From: Deltaproteobacteria bacterium | GTDB taxonomy: Bacteria > Desulfobacterota > Desulfomonilia > UBA1062 | Direction: 5' to 3' | Assembly: GCA_015486075.1 (NCBI GenBank) | Contig: WFSG01000041.1 | Span: 95,396 to 159,395, forward strand | Length of the DNA: 64,000 nucleotides | Shown: positions 30,914 through 39,779 of the stretch, in pieces | How positions within the stretch are numbered: the first letter of the stretch is position 1 | Layout of the letters: every line of letters starts with the position of its first letter | The notes under the pieces: model-generated | The model's database searches: none | Told to the model about the DNA's origin: nothing | What the model saw: the letters and a program-made list of their open reading frames with translations, nothing else | Position numbers and translations under genes: made by a program

Positions 30914-32524
30914 TTAATCCCGACTGATCAAAACATCTGGGTTTAATATCCATTTCGGGTCGATGGTTGTCTTAACCTGTCGGAGTATCCGGCCATACAA
31001 TGGCGGTAATGATTTCTCAAACCATGGACGATGTACCCGGCCAACTGCATGATGGTGTGTTATAGGGCCACCAAACCCGATAATCGCATCTGAAGCAGCT
31101 TTTTTTATGCTGTCCCACTGTTCAATCTCAGATCCGCGCTTTCCAGCAGCAATAACCGTATAGTAAATTGCTGGGCCATCTGGGTAAATATGCGTAAAAC
31201 GCCACATTACAACACCCTTACCACATACTTCATTAATAGCATTTTGCGTTTTTGTAAGAATATTCTCATGAAATTTATTAAGATTATCCCAGGTCGTTGC
31301 TGTCTCAAATGTTTCTATAATCATTCCACAGCGTATCATGTAATCTCTTATATAGGGTGCTCTGAGAAACGCATCTTTCCACCTTTCACTTGTGCTGGAT
31401 GCATCAACCTTATCTCTTGTACCTGAAAATACATCCTTGTCATTCCATCTCCCATTATTTTCCTTGCATATCTCAAGGGCCCGTTTCAGCTTTACATCCT
31501 GTGGGTGATCATGAGATTCAAATCCCAAGATGAGAACAGAGTCATTGCCTTTGCCAATGCCCATGGTTAAACATTCTATCGCTGAAATCAAACGACAGTT
31601 TGAGGGATACAAACCTGACTGACTTATCTGGCGTACAGCCTCAAACGCGTTTGATTCGTCTGAAAATCGAACAGAGGCCGATGCCTTTATGGAAGGCCTA
31701 GTTTGCAACTTAACGGTTGCTTCCGTAATAATTCCGAATATTCCTTCAGATCCTATAAAGAACCGGTTTGCATCCGGGCCATCACCTGTCCCAGGAAGTT
31801 CTCTTGTCTCGATCATACCCTGAGGGGTAATCAGCCGGAGGCGCTGAACAAACTCATCAATATGTGTATATAATGTTGCAAAATGTCCACCAGCACGGGT
31901 TGCGATCCATCCTCCCAAGGTGGAAAACTCAAAGCTCTGAGGAAAATGACGCAAGGTTAAACCATAGGGCTTTAAACCGGCCTCCAAATCAGGACCGTAA
32001 ATTCCAGCCTGTATTCTTGCCGTGCGCGAAATTGGATTGACGGCAAGGATTTTATCAAACAGAGACATGTCGCAGGAGATGGCCCCCTTATAACGGCCTG
32101 AGAGGGGCTGTTCAACACCGCCAACCACACTTGAACCACCGCCGTAAGGAATTAGGGCAATAGAATTTGCTGCACAATATTCCATCAGCTCAATAATGTC
32201 CTTTTCCTCTCTCGGGTAGGCCACATAATCCGGAGGATTGTCAAACTGTCCATACAAGCCACGGACTACATCCCGGTATGATTTACCATATGTGTGTCCG
32301 GCCCGATCATAGTCCTTGTCAGAGCAAAAGGCAGACAGAAATTCCGGCAGCCCGAAACGGGGTGTTCTCAGTGAAATATCTCCCAGGCGTGGTGGATCCA
32401 TTACCTTGATCTCTGAGAGCCCCAAAAACAATTTTGCCTGTCTCTCAAAGTCCTGTAAGATACTCTTGGGTAAATCTTTATCGTAATACCCCCAACCCCA
32501 GAAACTGCGTTTACTTAGTTCCAT
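30914..32524 (-). CDS. FAD-linked oxidase, alkyldihydroxyacetonephosphate synthase-like
   Basis: A 536-residue VAO/GlcD-family flavoprotein. The FAD-binding PP loop is PYGGGSSVVGG (about residues 141-151), followed by GAGGHFATLYTHIDEF-like substrate-domain sequence, and HHHAVGRVHRPW near the end, which resembles the His cluster of alkyl-DHAP synthase. That enzyme swaps an acyl for a fatty alcohol to make ether lipids, but many relatives are dehydrogenases of hydroxy acids. Arg is often CGG or CGA near the 3' end, unlike the AGG-rich genes around, which suggests a different origin. Good ribosome site GGAGGAATACC before ATG 32524. Confidence 0.75.
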   Translation of the reverse strand: MELSKRSFWGWGYYDKDLPKSILQDFERQAKLFLGLSEIKVMDPPRLGDISLRTPRFGLPEFLSAFCSDKDYDRAGHTYGKSYRDVVRGLYGQFDNPPDYVAYPREEKDIIELMEYCAANSIALIPYGGGSSVVGGVEQPLSGRYKGAISCDMSLFDKILAVNPISRTARIQAGIYGPDLEAGLKPYGLTLRHFPQSFEFSTLGGWIATRAGGHFATLYTHIDEFVQRLRLITPQGMIETRELPGTGDGPDANRFFIGSEGIFGIITEATVKLQTRPSIKASASVRFSDESNAFEAVRQISQSGLYPSNCRLISAIECLTMGIGKGNDSVLILGFESHDHPQDVKLKRALEICKENNGRWNDKDVFSGTRDKVDASSTSERWKDAFLRAPYIRDYMIRCGMIIETFETATTWDNLNKFHENILTKTQNAINEVCGKGVVMWRFTHIYPDGPAIYYTVIAAGKRGSEIEQWDSIKKAASDAIIGFGGPITHHHAVGRVHRPWFEKSLPPLYGRILRQVKTTIDPKWILNPDVLISRD

Positions 32525-32766
32525 TGGTATTCCTCCATAGTATTGCTATGTGAAAGCCAAACTAATATAACCTCTCCATTAGCTGTACAGTTCCTCATTA
32601 GTCAAGCTGAAGATCCTAGAGTGTTTGTCCAGTATTCAAACTTATCAGGGTGCGTATAGTCAAATAACGAGCAAGACTGGTCCATCTTGTGAGGTGTACT
32701 CCATACTCAGCATAAACAAGAATTAAATCTGGGCATTAATATACTGTTTCGAATCCCTAAAAAGCT

Positions 32767-33630
32767 TCAACACTTATATTTTGCCAGCACCACTCGAGGT
32801 GCTACTCCATCTGTCAAGGATGTTTCTGAATCTAGGAATCCTATCTGTTTCAGCTCATCTATGGCTTTCTTGATGTCTGCCAACAATGCTGCAAAAGGTC
32901 TTCTACCATCAAGGTTCAATGCATCTACCAAAAAATCAATGGTTCCACTCCATCTTTCTTCCCTGTGCAAGGATAGAAATCGCATCATAGCCTTGGCTGT
33001 TTGGCTTCTCAATCGCATTCTAAGGTCAAGATCAATCCTGTCTATTTTCCCTACCCGGTATAGCTCAAGCAAATATGGACTGAATACCACATACAACTCC
33101 CTTTTGAACCTTTCGCCAGTAGGCCTCCAGTAAGTGCTCGGAAACAGAGGTATTATCTCCCATTCATCTTCCTCCATCACAAAATCGCCCTTGGACCTGG
33201 CATGATATATAGCCGCCTCAAGGTTTACATTACTTATCCTGGCAATTGATCTAAGTACACTCCTTACAACGGGCCTCTTCTGTTCCTGACCTGTAAGACT
33301 AATTACTTCATCTATTGGTCCCAGGTACGCATAGGTCTTTATGCCAGACATCTTGGCATTTATACGATATTCCTCTTTCTCGCTCACAAGTCTCAACAGA
33401 GCTAGGAATACATCCTCATCTGCTATGGATAACATAGGACCCCTAAAAAATAACGCACCCCAACGAGACCCCAAGAGAAGGTTCCCAATCTTCATGTTCT
33501 CTATATACTGAGTCTTATCATTTTTCCCCGTAACAAAGAAAGGACAAGGTACTTCATACATCCACGAGAGATATACCTTCTGCTTGTTATTACTTCCCCT
33601 CCAGTCTTTTATATCTATAACCAAACCCAC
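32767..33630 (-). CDS. plasmid replication initiator-like protein (TrfA/Rep type), tentative
   Basis: About 287 residues. An N-terminal strand-rich part (YLSWMYEVPCPFF) is followed by IADEDVFLALLRLV, a conserved-looking helix typical of TrfA-like initiators, and two winged-helix-like segments ending in SQTAKAMMRFLSLHREERW and FAALLADIKKAIDELKQIGFL. No catalytic motif is seen. The best reading is a replication initiator from a plasmid or integrated element; I cannot exclude another DNA-binding family. GTG 33630, six bases after GAGGAG, is preferred to TTG 33660. It sits between a flavoprotein and an alcohol dehydrogenase on the same strand. Confidence 0.5.
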   Translation of the reverse strand: MGLVIDIKDWRGSNNKQKVYLSWMYEVPCPFFVTGKNDKTQYIENMKIGNLLLGSRWGALFFRGPMLSIADEDVFLALLRLVSEKEEYRINAKMSGIKTYAYLGPIDEVISLTGQEQKRPVVRSVLRSIARISNVNLEAAIYHARSKGDFVMEEDEWEIIPLFPSTYWRPTGERFKRELYVVFSPYLLELYRVGKIDRIDLDLRMRLRSQTAKAMMRFLSLHREERWSGTIDFLVDALNLDGRRPFAALLADIKKAIDELKQIGFLDSETSLTDGVAPRVVLAKYKC

Positions 33631-33731
33631 TATACACTCCTCAAAAATCCCTACTGTCAAACCTTATATGTGGTGCATATTTGCCTTCTGTACAAACTGG
33701 AAAGGCATGTATACCCTTCAATGGTTTTTTG

Positions 33732-34967
33732 TTATGCCTGTAGAGATTTGATAACTCTAATGCAATCCTCTTTGTTCATGATCTTTGGAACCGGATATAA
33801 AGGATTACACTCTATTAATGCACGTTCCGCGATTGTTGAGATATCTTCATCCTTGATGCAATCAAACTTCTCCGGAATGTTTAACCTTTTCTTGAGATCT
33901 TTAATGGCCTCGATGAAAGCTTTGGCCTTTTGAGGCTGTGTCATGTCAGACGTAGCAACTCCGACAACCTCGGCAAGTTCAGCAAGAGGTTTGTGTGCTG
34001 CTTCACCATACCACTCGAGGACATAGGGTATGATGACTGACATGGCAAGACCATGAGGAACGCCATACATGCCACCGAGATTATGGCCTATCCCATGAAC
34101 GTATCCAACACCACCACGTGTGAATGAGTATCCCGCATAGTGTGCAGCAATAAGCAACTGTCCTCGTGCCTCAAGATCTTTACCGTCTTTAAATGCCTTT
34201 TCAACGTTGCTGAAGATCATCTTTGTGGCCAAGACAGCCTTCACACTTGTAGCTGTATTGTTATAAAACTTATTGATATAAGACTCAACCGCATGTGTTA
34301 AGGCATCCATGGCTGTTGTTGCTGTAATCTGAGGAGGAAGGCTAACTGTAAGTTCAGGGTCTAGAACTGCGTACCTTGGACGCAAAACAGGGTCGGTAAT
34401 AGGATATTTCTCTCGTGTCTGTGGATTCGATACAACCGCGGCTATCGTGGTTTCGGAACCCGTTCCTGCTGTTGTAGGCACTGCGAAAATGGTCGGGGGC
34501 AGAAGGGATCCCATCTTGGCAGCAGGGAGTATTACCTTGAACAGGCCTCTCATTTGGGTAATTGAGCGACTTGGGCGAGCAACCCTCGCTGCTGTAATCT
34601 TTGCACAGTCCATAGGTGAACCGCCACCAAAAGCTATTATAGCCTGACAATGATTTGTATTATAGGTTTTCAGGGATGCTTCTATGTTGTCTATGGTAGG
34701 ATTTGGTTGTACCTGGTCATAGAGTGAATATTTAATGCCTGCCGAGTCAAGCGCTTTGAAGAGGGGATCGAGAAGCTTAAGACTCATTAGTCCAGGGTCA
34801 GTAACCACAAGGACGTTTGTGAGCCCTTTTTTCTTGATAACAGAGGGCAATTCCTTCACACTACCTGGGCCGCTAATAACGATAGGCTCAATCCAAGGCA
34901 TGAGTTTCATTCCTACACCCATAACGAACTGGAATATACGGTAATACAGCTTCTTTAGTGCCCACAT
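33732..34967 (-). CDS. iron-containing (group III) alcohol dehydrogenase
   Basis: A 411-residue NAD(P)-dependent Fe-ADH. Cofactor-binding GGGSPMDCAK (the GGGS motif), the Fe ligand region AMDALTHAVESYI, and two further His ligands in GYVHGIGHNLGGMYGVPHG are present. Substrates in the family include lactaldehyde, 1,3-propanediol and methanol; none can be assigned. A strong AGGAGGTAATAAAC precedes ATG 34967. With the flavoprotein downstream it may form a two-enzyme oxidation or reduction pair. Confidence 0.85.
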   Translation of the reverse strand: MWALKKLYYRIFQFVMGVGMKLMPWIEPIVISGPGSVKELPSVIKKKGLTNVLVVTDPGLMSLKLLDPLFKALDSAGIKYSLYDQVQPNPTIDNIEASLKTYNTNHCQAIIAFGGGSPMDCAKITAARVARPSRSITQMRGLFKVILPAAKMGSLLPPTIFAVPTTAGTGSETTIAAVVSNPQTREKYPITDPVLRPRYAVLDPELTVSLPPQITATTAMDALTHAVESYINKFYNNTATSVKAVLATKMIFSNVEKAFKDGKDLEARGQLLIAAHYAGYSFTRGGVGYVHGIGHNLGGMYGVPHGLAMSVIIPYVLEWYGEAAHKPLAELAEVVGVATSDMTQPQKAKAFIEAIKDLKKRLNIPEKFDCIKDEDISTIAERALIECNPLYPVPKIMNKEDCIRVIKSLQA

Positions 34968-35364
34968 GTTTATTACCTCCTTATTTTAATTTTATTAGGA
35001 CATTATAGCATTGCATGGTGCCAATAGTCTAGTTCTCATACAGAAAAGGCAATTTATACTGTTCCTCGTTGGTTGCGAGGCTTTAGCTTGGATTTCGCAT
35101 GCTGAATGGTCTGAATATGGATGCTGATGATTTGGTAGAATAAGTGAAGAAGGTGAAATAGTCTCGGTATCAATAATGGACACGGTATACGCCTAGGTCT
35201 GCTATGTATTTTGAAGCATATCAAGTCAGGCTTTCTTGGGCTTGGGCAACGGGTAAAACTTGGTTGTATATGAGCCTTGAGAATAGTATTATTGTTAACA
35301 TATTTTGTCAGGGATTTTGTCCATGGTATCTTCTCAGCACTAGGTAATAACAGGGGCGTGCAAC
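34968..35364. other. 397-bp intergenic gap with no recognised feature
   Basis: It separates the divergent Fe-ADH and fdhD genes. I see the ribosome site of the Fe-ADH at its left end but no convincing promoter, hairpin, repeat or gene fragment. It may mark the right edge of the acquired three-gene patch. Confidence 0.5.
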
Positions 35365-36153
35365 ATGCGGAAAGGACTGGATGAACTAGAGGATATAGGC
35401 TTTGTTGATGCCTACGAATGGCACGAAGGAAGATTTAAGAGAATAAGGTTGCCCATAGTTCATGAGTATGGCTTTACCTTGGTAGTTAACGGGCATGCGT
35501 TTGCCTCTGTGTCCTGCGCAGGCAGAAACCTTAAGGCCCTGATATACGGGTTTCTTGCAAGTGAGAGGGTTATAAGGAGTAATTCAGACGTTATTTCATT
35601 GGATGTTGACATGGATGAAGGGAAAATAGATGTGAGGCTCTCGGGTGACGGCTATGTGGAGGACAGGTTAAGAGAGATTGGAAATGTGCTTTCCGGCTGT
35701 GCACAGGGAGTGAGGCTGGATGTTGAGCTTCCGCCCGGAGACGTTGATGTGATGCTGAAACCGCATGTTGTAATAGAGTCCATGAATACCTTTCTTTCGT
35801 CATCGGATGTGCACAGGCTCACCGGGGGTGTACATAGCGCTGCCTTGTTCAGCCTGAATGGTAAAATGTTCTGCTGTTTCGATGACGTGGGCAGGCACAA
35901 CGCCGTTGACAAGATCATCGGCCATGCCCTGCTGGAGCACATCGGGCTTGTCGACAAGATGCTATTCACCACGGGAAGACTCTCTGTCGACATAGTGAAG
36001 AAGGCCGTTGTGTCGGGTGTTCCTGTACTTGTTTCAAGGGCATCACCTACTGTTGAGGGTATTGTAGTTGCACAGAGATCAGGCTTGGTAATGATAGCCA
36101 GGGTGCGTACCCGCTCGTTTCAACTATTCAGCGGCAAGGACCAACTGGTATAG
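35365..36153 (+). CDS. fdhD: FdhD-like sulfurtransferase lacking the second Cys of its CxxC
   Basis: A 262-residue FdhD-family protein. FdhD relays sulfur from IscS to the molybdenum or tungsten cofactor of formate dehydrogenases. Conserved parts are LTGGVHSAALF, DDVGRHNAVDKIIGH, LFTTGRLSVDIVKKA and VPVLVSRASPTVEG. The usual CxxC is reduced to SGCAQG, leaving a single Cys at 112. The enzyme may work with one Cys or serve another metalloenzyme, such as the AOR about 24 kb away. No formate dehydrogenase is in the window. Confidence 0.85.
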   Translation: MRKGLDELEDIGFVDAYEWHEGRFKRIRLPIVHEYGFTLVVNGHAFASVSCAGRNLKALIYGFLASERVIRSNSDVISLDVDMDEGKIDVRLSGDGYVEDRLREIGNVLSGCAQGVRLDVELPPGDVDVMLKPHVVIESMNTFLSSSDVHRLTGGVHSAALFSLNGKMFCCFDDVGRHNAVDKIIGHALLEHIGLVDKMLFTTGRLSVDIVKKAVVSGVPVLVSRASPTVEGIVVAQRSGLVMIARVRTRSFQLFSGKDQLV

Positions 36154-36288
36154 GGAAGGATCAGGTTTATTATGGCCTTGTAGATTCATTGACTGGTAAA
36201 TACCTTTTGTCCGTTATCTTGGTGGTACCTAGCACGGCAGTTAAAGGGGGACATATTAGCTTTGCTAACACAACTCATAGTTTAGGTA

Positions 36289-36317
36289 TTGACAAATACA
36301 ACATAAATAAATATAAT
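36289..36317 (+). promoter_or_regulatory. perfect consensus sigma70 promoter of the larA-like operon
   Basis: TTGACA, exactly 17 bp, TATAAT. The following ATAATT...AATTAT inverted repeat with a central ACTATAGT palindrome straddles the start of transcription and is a likely operator. A promoter this strong would normally be repressed. Confidence 0.7.
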
Positions 36318-36374
36318 TCACTATAGTATAAAATTATTCTAGCATGTAATCATTTGAATTGTACTGGAGGTCAG

Positions 36375-37811
36375 ATGTCGATAAAAAGGACTATCTTTTG
36401 CGGAAACAACTTCGTAGATGTTGAGTTTCCTGATGACACTAGGATTCTGACAGCCCCGATACATGATGATATTCTTGATAATCCTCGGGAAAAGGTTCTC
36501 GAAGCAATAAAAAATCCCATTGGGATGAAGCCTCTGAAGGAACTCGCTAGAAGTGGGTCAAGGGTGATGATTGCCTTTGATGATCTTGCTGTGCCTGTTC
36601 CACCAATGGTACCTAACCCGGATAACAGGATGATCGCTATTGAGGCAATTATAGAGGAGTTATACTCGGCTGGTGTCAAGAAAAAGGACATAATCCTTGT
36701 ATGTGCCAATGGCCTGCACAGGAAGTGGAAAAGAAGCGAGATTTCAAGCATACTTGGACCTAGGATAATGAAAGAGTTTAGTATTGGCCAGATTATATGC
36801 CACGATGCCGAGGATAAAGAACATTTAATTCACCTAGGCCTTACAGAGAATGGCTGTGATGTGGAGGTAAACAGCAGGCTTGTTGGATCGGACCTGTCCA
36901 TATATGTAAACCTGAACTGGGTACCTTTTAACGGGGGCTGGAAATCAACTATGATAGGCCTTGGTACATATAATTCTATACGGCATATACATAATAATGA
37001 GATATATCTGGATGAGGCACCTGCATCCTGTATGGAACCCGAGAGAAACCTGATGCATGCACGTATCAGGGAGATGGGTCGGCACCTTGCAAAGTACATG
37101 GATACACTGGGCAAAAAGGTTTTCCAGGTAGAGACCATGATAAACAGCAAACTTCCTCCTGAGATGTCAATGGTCTATGCAGGTGATGTGGATATGGTTC
37201 ACGAGAAGACACTTGCCTATCTTGATAAATACAAGGTTCTGGACGTCAGGGGACAATCAGATGTCTTGGTCTTTGGCCTTCCAGACTTTATGCCTTACTC
37301 CATGGGGACCTATATAAATCCTATATTGGTAGCTAGAATGGGGCTAGGTTACTTGTTTGCAAATTACAAGAACATGCCTCTTGTAAGGGAAGGCGGTATT
37401 TTAATCCTTGCAAATCCGTTGATAGATCAGGTGGATCCCATACACCACCCTTCCTATGTGACCCTGTGGAATGAGGGGTTTGAACGAACTAATGATGCCT
37501 GGGAACTCTACGATATATTTGCCGAGGATTATGCCCATCGTCCGGACTTCATACATAAGTATCGTTACGCTTATGGTTTTCATGGCGTACATCCGGTTCA
37601 AGCATACGCAACTACCATATATCCCAAGAGATATTTATCGAAGGTATTTGCAGCTGGTTGCACAGACAATAGGGTAGCAGAAAAACTCGAATGGGATCCG
37701 TTTGCCACAGTTGAGGACGCATTATCACAGGCGAAGAAAGAGCTGGGCAGTGATATTCATATAACGTATGTCAGTCTTCCACCTTTATTTATACCGAGGG
37801 TTGAAGCATAG
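36375..37811 (+). CDS. LarA-like nickel-pincer racemase family protein (DUF2088)
   Basis: About 478 residues. It resembles lactate racemase LarA: N-terminal domain with DDLAVPVPP and ANGLHRKWKRSE (His region), then CHDAEDKEHLIHLG and the FNGGWKSTMIGLGT loop where LarA has its cofactor-linked Lys. LarA enzymes racemise or epimerise 2-hydroxy acids using a nickel-pincer nucleotide made by LarB, LarC and LarE, none of which is in the window. ATG 36375 follows GGAGG; the listed TTG 36354 is rejected. First gene of a four-gene operon, so it probably prepares the substrate of the next two enzymes. Confidence 0.75.
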   Translation: MSIKRTIFCGNNFVDVEFPDDTRILTAPIHDDILDNPREKVLEAIKNPIGMKPLKELARSGSRVMIAFDDLAVPVPPMVPNPDNRMIAIEAIIEELYSAGVKKKDIILVCANGLHRKWKRSEISSILGPRIMKEFSIGQIICHDAEDKEHLIHLGLTENGCDVEVNSRLVGSDLSIYVNLNWVPFNGGWKSTMIGLGTYNSIRHIHNNEIYLDEAPASCMEPERNLMHARIREMGRHLAKYMDTLGKKVFQVETMINSKLPPEMSMVYAGDVDMVHEKTLAYLDKYKVLDVRGQSDVLVFGLPDFMPYSMGTYINPILVARMGLGYLFANYKNMPLVREGGILILANPLIDQVDPIHHPSYVTLWNEGFERTNDAWELYDIFAEDYAHRPDFIHKYRYAYGFHGVHPVQAYATTIYPKRYLSKVFAAGCTDNRVAEKLEWDPFATVEDALSQAKKELGSDIHITYVSLPPLFIPRVEA

Positions 37812-37930
37812 CATTGGTAGTTAAATTTTGGAGGATAGTAAAATTTTGGAATACTTACTCTGTAGCATAGATGTGTACCGTGGGTTAGCAATACGAATTT
37901 GGTAAATGCACATATAGTGAAGGATATTTT

Positions 37931-38848
37931 ATGGGTGAAGAAATAAGAAAGATAAGTGTTGTTGGGGCAGGATTCATGGGACCGCAGATAGCTTCCCGGG
38001 CGGCTATCTTTGGTTTTGATGTTAATATCTTTGATATAGATTCCTCTGCCCTGGCAAGGGGAAGTCAGATGCTGGCCTATTTTACAGAGGAATATTTAAA
38101 GAGGCATGGCATAGAAGGTGATGCCGAAGTAGCTCTTAGAAGAGTCAGTTTCCATAGCAGTCTTGTAGATGCTGTTGCTGACTCTGATCTTGTTATCGAA
38201 GCAGTTACGGAAGACGTGGGGATCAAGAAAAAGGTTTTTTATGATCTTGATAAGCTTTGTAAAGCTCACGCCATCATAGGTACCAACAGCTCTTCCATAC
38301 CAGTATCGTGGATCGAGGGTGTCGTTGAACGTAAGGACAAGGTTATAAACATTCATTTTTATACACCAATATCTGACCTTTACTTCGTGGATATTATGCG
38401 AGGAAGCAAAACTAGTAACGAAACCCTGGATAAGACGTTAGAATGGGTCAGGGATATTGAATGTCTTCCTCTTGTGGCAAAGAAAGAATGCTTGGGATTT
38501 GTATTCAACAGAGTATGGCATGGTGCTAGGAGAGAAGCCTTGAAGTCATGGGCAGAAGGCTATGCAGACTACAGGGATATAGATAAGGGCTGGATGCTGT
38601 TTACAGGGATGCCTCTAGGGCCATTTGGGATCATGGATTATATAGGTCTTGATGTCGTATACAAGGTTCAGAACATGTACTTCGAGGAAACAGGAGATCC
38701 TTCTTTAAAGCCTCCAGGTGCATTAAAGGACATGGTGGAACGTGGAGAACTCGGGATGAAGTCAGGAAAGGGATTCTATACTTGGCCAGATCCCGAATGC
38801 CTAAAGCCCGATTTCTTAAATCCTAAGAAAGTGAAAACTAAGAAATGA
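37931..38848 (+). CDS. 3-hydroxyacyl-CoA dehydrogenase-fold NAD enzyme
   Basis: A 305-residue dehydrogenase. Rossmann motif VVGAGFMGPQIAS at the N-terminus, TNSSSIPVSWIE, and a C-terminal 3HCDH domain with DYIGLDVVYKV and GMKSGKGFYTWP. The catalytic His region reads INIHFYTPISD, where acyl-CoA enzymes have HFFNP; this drift and the short single C-terminal domain resemble lambda-crystallin or L-carnitine dehydrogenase, which oxidise free hydroxy acids. Placed between a LarA-like protein and a BKACE enzyme, it would supply a beta-keto acid to the latter. Confidence 0.8.
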   Translation: MGEEIRKISVVGAGFMGPQIASRAAIFGFDVNIFDIDSSALARGSQMLAYFTEEYLKRHGIEGDAEVALRRVSFHSSLVDAVADSDLVIEAVTEDVGIKKKVFYDLDKLCKAHAIIGTNSSSIPVSWIEGVVERKDKVINIHFYTPISDLYFVDIMRGSKTSNETLDKTLEWVRDIECLPLVAKKECLGFVFNRVWHGARREALKSWAEGYADYRDIDKGWMLFTGMPLGPFGIMDYIGLDVVYKVQNMYFEETGDPSLKPPGALKDMVERGELGMKSGKGFYTWPDPECLKPDFLNPKKVKTKK

Positions 38849-38877
38849 AATAAATATTCGGGAAAGGAGCAATTCTC

Positions 38878-39759
38878 ATGAAGCCCAACATAATGTCTCA
38901 GGACAAGGTTATTATTACTGCGGCTATTACAGGTGGTATACATGGAAAAGAGACCAATCCTAATATACCCATAACGCCGGAAGAACAGGCACAGGCAGCT
39001 TACGATTGCTATAATGCGGGTGCAGCCGTGCTTCACCTACATGTGAGAGACGAGAGGGGGATGAATACCCCGGATATCAATGTGTATAACAAGGCAGTAA
39101 GGCTAATAGGAGAGAAATGTCCGATAATAAGGCAGATAGGTAATGGTATAGGTGCGTACATGGAAGAAGACGGTACAGTGGTGGTGGCAACACTGGAACA
39201 GAGATTGAACCTGCTCAAAATAGAACCTAGACCAGAGATGCATACAATTAACGGTGGAACGTTTGAATTCAGAACACCTCTAGGCGGAGCGGTTTTTAGT
39301 AACCCCATGTCATTCAATGAAGAGTACGTGAGAAGGTGCAATGAGAAGGGGTTTGGTATAGAAGTTGAAGTGTATGACTTGAGCCATATTGCCAATGTCA
39401 TGGAACTGGCGGACAGGGGTCTTCTCCGTCCTCCACTTCATTTCAGCATTGTCCTAGGTATCCATGGTGGAGCTCCTGCGACACCCGAGAATCTTTTGCA
39501 CATGCTTGGCCAAATACCAGATGGCTCATCGTGGCAGGTTGTTACCGTAGGTAAATACAACTTGAGGACTACCATGATTGCTATGGCCATGGGGGGAAAC
39601 GTTAGGACCGGCATGGAGGATAGCGTGTATTACAGGGAAGGGGAGCTTGTTAAGAGCAATGCCCAGCTTGTAGACAGAATGGTAAGGCTGGCGAGGGAGA
39701 TTGGCAGGGAACCTGCCACTGTGGAGGAAGCAAAGTCCATGCTAAATTTGAGCAAATAA
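38878..39759 (+). CDS. beta-keto acid cleavage enzyme (BKACE, DUF849)
   Basis: A 293-residue TIM-barrel BKACE protein. Motifs: ITAAITGGIHGKETNP, the Zn-binding AVLHLHVRDERG (HxH), and NVRTGMEDSVYY near the end with a Glu ligand. Family members condense a beta-keto acid with acetyl-CoA and split it to acetoacetate or an acyl-CoA product, as in lysine fermentation (Kce) and carnitine breakdown. The exact substrate depends on pocket residues and cannot be read here. It lies 29 bp after the dehydrogenase that would make its keto acid. Confidence 0.88.
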   Translation: MKPNIMSQDKVIITAAITGGIHGKETNPNIPITPEEQAQAAYDCYNAGAAVLHLHVRDERGMNTPDINVYNKAVRLIGEKCPIIRQIGNGIGAYMEEDGTVVVATLEQRLNLLKIEPRPEMHTINGGTFEFRTPLGGAVFSNPMSFNEEYVRRCNEKGFGIEVEVYDLSHIANVMELADRGLLRPPLHFSIVLGIHGGAPATPENLLHMLGQIPDGSSWQVVTVGKYNLRTTMIAMAMGGNVRTGMEDSVYYREGELVKSNAQLVDRMVRLAREIGREPATVEEAKSMLNLSK

Positions 39760-39779
39760 CCAGCTAAAGGAGGGAATAT

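Noticed and set aside
33631-33660. TTGACA...TGTATA at the 5' end of the rep-like gene as its promoter
   Set aside because: It would overlap the ribosome site and the preferred GTG start, leaving no leader; it is more likely coding or chance.
30794-35364. Direct repeat of the tRNA-Arg 3' end marking an att site
   Set aside because: No copy of the 3' end could be found by eye in this region.
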